Positions 62,016 to 64,000 of a stretch of 64,000 nt of DNA are shown here, in pieces. Position 1 is the first letter of the stretch, and every line of letters begins with the position of its first letter. Source of the DNA: JAHRVQ01 sp963976815 (GTDB lineage: Bacteria; Pseudomonadota; Gammaproteobacteria; Pseudomonadales; Azotimanducaceae); contig CAXBLU010000005.1 in assembly GCA_963976815.1 (NCBI GenBank), forward strand, positions 186,001 through 250,000, read 5' to 3'. A program made the position numbers and the translations under genes. Below the pieces are notes generated by a model, which saw only the letters and a program-made list of their open reading frames with translations, was not told where the DNA came from and ran no database searches.

Positions 62016-62954
62016 CGGCTTCATCCGCCGTTCAAGCCACTCCAACAATATTTGATTGGTCTCGTCAGGTTTCTCCTGCTGAATCCAGTGACCACAGTCC
62101 AGAGTATGGATTTCAAGATCCTCAACGGAGTCTGACATATCCATTTGGGGCACCATATCGTGCTCACCATAGATCATCAAAGTTGGTATTTTAACTTTTT
62201 GTTCTACATTTGCGGTGGTTTCCCAGTTCCGCGTGAAGTTTCTGTACCAGGAACACGGCCCTTCAAACCCACATTTAGTGAACGCATCTACAAAGACGGC
62301 TAACTCTGCTTCGGACATCATCAGCCTGCCCTCAGTCACCTCCATTTCAGCATAATCGATGATGGCTCGTCCGGATGGTTCCTTGGCATCGGACCGATCC
62401 AGCCATTGTTCGGTACGGAACATATTGCGAAGAAATCGGTCAGGATTGCTGTGAAAGCTTTTTGCTGCAACATTGGCCTGGCGATTAAAATGGACAATAT
62501 AAAAATCTGGTCCAAGCATCTCCTCCCAGAATGCCACGGGTTCAGTGGGTTGTCTGACCATCAGCGGGACAGAGAGGCTGGCGAAGCCAATCATCCGTTC
62601 TGGGTGCAATAGGGCATGTTGCCATAGGACAATTGATCCCCAGTCGTGGCCAATATAGATCGCCTTCTCGATGCCAAGTACATCCAACAATCCCAGGTGA
62701 TCATCGGTCAGGTGATGGATATCATAGGCTTCAACGTCACGGGGCTTACTCGATGCTCCATAGCCCCGCTGGTTAGGCAGAATGACATGGTATCCGGCGT
62801 CTACTAGAGGTTGGATTTGGTAACGCCAGCTATAGGCGAGTTCTGGCCATCCATGGGCAAGTACTAGCGGTATGCCGCCCTGCCCCGCCTCAAACACTTC
62901 AAGTTCAATGTTGTTTACCGGCAGCATTCGGGGGGTTGGAAAATCCATGGTCAT
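62007..62954 (-). CDS. Alpha/beta hydrolase, epoxide-hydrolase-like
   Basis: The 315-residue protein has HGWPELAYSWRYQI (HGxP oxyanion motif), the nucleophile elbow IGHDWGSIVLWQHAL with Asp instead of Ser, which marks epoxide hydrolases and haloalkane dehalogenases, and the catalytic His in LDCGHWIQQEKPDE. A tyrosine pair typical of epoxide hydrolases is plausible but not pinned down. Start at 62954 (ATGA overlap with the STAS-like gene stop) suggests translational coupling. Confidence 0.9.
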   Translation of the reverse strand: MTMDFPTPRMLPVNNIELEVFEAGQGGIPLVLAHGWPELAYSWRYQIQPLVDAGYHVILPNQRGYGASSKPRDVEAYDIHHLTDDHLGLLDVLGIEKAIYIGHDWGSIVLWQHALLHPERMIGFASLSVPLMVRQPTEPVAFWEEMLGPDFYIVHFNRQANVAAKSFHSNPDRFLRNMFRTEQWLDRSDAKEPSGRAIIDYAEMEVTEGRLMMSEAELAVFVDAFTKCGFEGPCSWYRNFTRNWETTANVEQKVKIPTLMIYGEHDMVPQMDMSDSVEDLEIHTLDCGHWIQQEKPDETNQILLEWLERRMKPLV

Positions 62955-63343
62955 TCGTCCTTTTGCAGCGCAAGCCACGCTAGCGCATCTTCATGATTGG
63001 TGAATACTTTCATGCGAAAGGAGCCTATCAACTTTAGTAACGCCGCATACATCCGCAGGAGCTGAAAATCAGCCACTCGATTCGTGACAATTGCTGCACG
63101 ATACTGCGCCCCCCTTCTGGTGCTGTACTGTCCGAGTAGTTTAGGTAGCGCACGGATTTCGGAAATTTCGATTCTCGTCAGATTCAACCCACTGATATCC
63201 CATAGGGCCGCCATATTGATCTCAAAGGCAGGATCTTCAAATATTCTGGCGTAGCCCACGGCCAACTCTTCCGCGGTCATCTGGCCCTTCAGACAGGCGA
63301 CCACCACTTTTTCTTTCGCTCTTATCTCAACTTCAACACTCAC
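62951..63343 (-). CDS. STAS/SpoIIAA-like protein
   Basis: The 130-residue protein shows the alternating strands and helices of the SpoIIAA-like (STAS-related) family: VEIRAKEKVVVACLKGQMTAE, MAALWDISGLNL and YRAAIVTNRVADFQLLRMYA, ending with FRMKVFTNHEDALAWL. No phosphorylatable Ser in the usual loop is evident. Such proteins bind lipids or partners, and their roles are unclear. It is translationally coupled (ATGA) to the epoxide-hydrolase-like gene downstream and divergent from the ABM gene. Confidence 0.72.
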   Translation of the reverse strand: MSVEVEIRAKEKVVVACLKGQMTAEELAVGYARIFEDPAFEINMAALWDISGLNLTRIEISEIRALPKLLGQYSTRRGAQYRAAIVTNRVADFQLLRMYAALLKLIGSFRMKVFTNHEDALAWLALQKDE

Positions 63344-63446
63344 AGGCGCGCGATAACTCCTTGATCTTTAGTTGGCTTGTCAAGGCTTGACCTCTAATAC
63401 ACACAGCGACACAATCCTCCAAATTCAAAGAGAAATAGAGGGCTCC

Positions 63447-63740
63447 ATGGCTATAGGTGTTGTTGCAAAACTGAAGATTCAATCGGGGAAAAACGAAGAA
63501 TTTGAAAACGTCTTCGCGGAACTTGAAAAGGCCGTTCACGAAAATGAACCGGGAAACAACTTTTACGCGTTGCATAAATCCAGAGACGATGAAGATACCT
63601 ACATTGTACTGGAGCAGTATGCGGATCAAGATGCGCTGGATGCTCATGGAAAATCGGATCATTTCAAAACCATTGGTGCAAAAATGGGCGCCTGCATGGC
63701 AGGTCGACCGGAAGTTGAGTACATGGATTCCTGCGGCTAG
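63447..63740 (+). CDS. Antibiotic biosynthesis monooxygenase (ABM)-like protein
   Basis: The ATG at 63447 follows GAGGG and gives 97 residues. The dimeric alpha/beta ABM ferredoxin-like fold is seen in VVAKLKIQSGKNEEFENVFAE, NFYALHKSRDDEDTYIVLEQ and DALDAHGKSDHFKTIGAK. Homologues act as small quinol monooxygenases or heme oxygenases and often as accessory proteins. Its stop overlaps the next minus-strand gene by 4 bp. Confidence 0.88.
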   Translation: MAIGVVAKLKIQSGKNEEFENVFAELEKAVHENEPGNNFYALHKSRDDEDTYIVLEQYADQDALDAHGKSDHFKTIGAKMGACMAGRPEVEYMDSCG

Positions 63741-64000
63741 GTCACGCTACCGGGCATAAGGTTTTTGTACATGAACGGCAGGGATATATCCATACGATAG
63801 TCGACACTACTGTGATTGTCAGAAAACTCATCGTAGGTATGCTCGATACCTATTGACGCTAACCGGGCCGACAGACGCCGAGCACCAAAGACCAGGGCAT
63901 ATTGATCGCTGCTACCGCAATCGATGTATATGCCCTTTAACCCCTTAAGATTTGTCTGAACCGTTTCACTCTCCACCAGACGAACTGGATCCCAGGCAAG
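63737..64000 (-). CDS. Esterase/alpha-beta hydrolase C-terminal fragment, cut by the window
   Basis: The frame runs in from the right edge and gives the last 87 or so residues. The segment YIDCGSSDQYALVFGARRL with EHTYDEFSDNHSSVDYRMD matches the C-terminal part of esterase D-like/Fes-type alpha-beta hydrolases, with the catalytic His in NHSSVDYR and a preceding Asp in CGSSDQ. The nucleophile Ser must lie beyond the window. It is convergent with the ABM gene. Confidence 0.75.
   Translation of the reverse strand, partial: LAWDPVRLVESETVQTNLKGLKGIYIDCGSSDQYALVFGARRLSARLASIGIEHTYDEFSDNHSSVDYRMDISLPFMYKNLMPGSVT

Overview
The window looks like chromosomal DNA of a marine or aquatic gammaproteobacterium of moderate GC content. 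The inference rests on an enteric-type long ketol-acid reductoisomerase, ModF, RecC-RecB-RecD, RraB, an EfpL/YeiP-type elongation factor, YaiI, and abundant acyl-CoA, dioxygenase and TonB-dependent-receptor genes of the kind seen in oligotrophic marine Gammaproteobacteria. No rRNA, tRNA, phage, CRISPR array or intact insertion sequence was recognised. Genus cannot be assigned by eye.

Layout. 1-8.1 kb: a truncated class III CoA-transferase and an MFS exporter, a divergent cupin, then an ilvC-modF-MFS run on the minus strand, a cluster of short palindromic repeats, and bioB. 8.5-16 kb: a large hybrid sensor kinase with a hexapeptide-repeat linker, convergent with a FecI/FecR-like sigma/anti-sigma pair and its STN-type TonB-dependent receptor. 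16-19.7 kb: LLM flavin oxidoreductase, alpha/beta hydrolase, RraB, a small lipoprotein and a TauD-like dioxygenase. 20-28.5 kb: a tightly coupled recC-recB-recD operon. 28.5-31.9 kb: a VOC protein, a coiled-coil protein of unknown function behind a strong promoter, YaiI and an amidase.

32-35.5 kb: an OmpA-like protein, a response regulator and a histidine kinase that resemble PdsO, PdsR and PdsS of the proteobacterial dedicated sortase system, with no sortase or sortase substrate nearby. 35.6-38.5 kb: a PhyH-type dioxygenase, a CNT nucleoside transporter and an IPNS-type Fe(II)/2-oxoglutarate dioxygenase, all co-directional. 38.5-39.9 kb: a non-coding array of 474-bp direct repeats whose 374-bp cores are almost identical, strongly self-complementary and separated by diverged spacers. 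This array is the least explained structure in the window.

39.9-50.5 kb: transglutaminase-like protein, YHS protein, glutaredoxin, a PQQ/cytochrome c dehydrogenase downstream of a SutA-like small protein and a cold-shock protein, DUF2147 and beta-propeller phytase-like proteins, a cation/Ca2+ antiporter, a kinase-like protein and an isoaspartyl peptidase. 50.5-64 kb: a LytS/LytTR two-component pair, an MFS transporter, an NTF2-like protein, GST, an MBL hydrolase, an SDR/aldolase-II/enoyl-CoA hydratase series, a serine hydrolase, a cyclase-family enzyme, efpL, a DUF3820 protein, an epoxide-hydrolase-like enzyme, a STAS-like protein, an ABM monooxygenase and the truncated end of an esterase.

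All functional calls come from reading motifs and family resemblance by eye. No database search was run.
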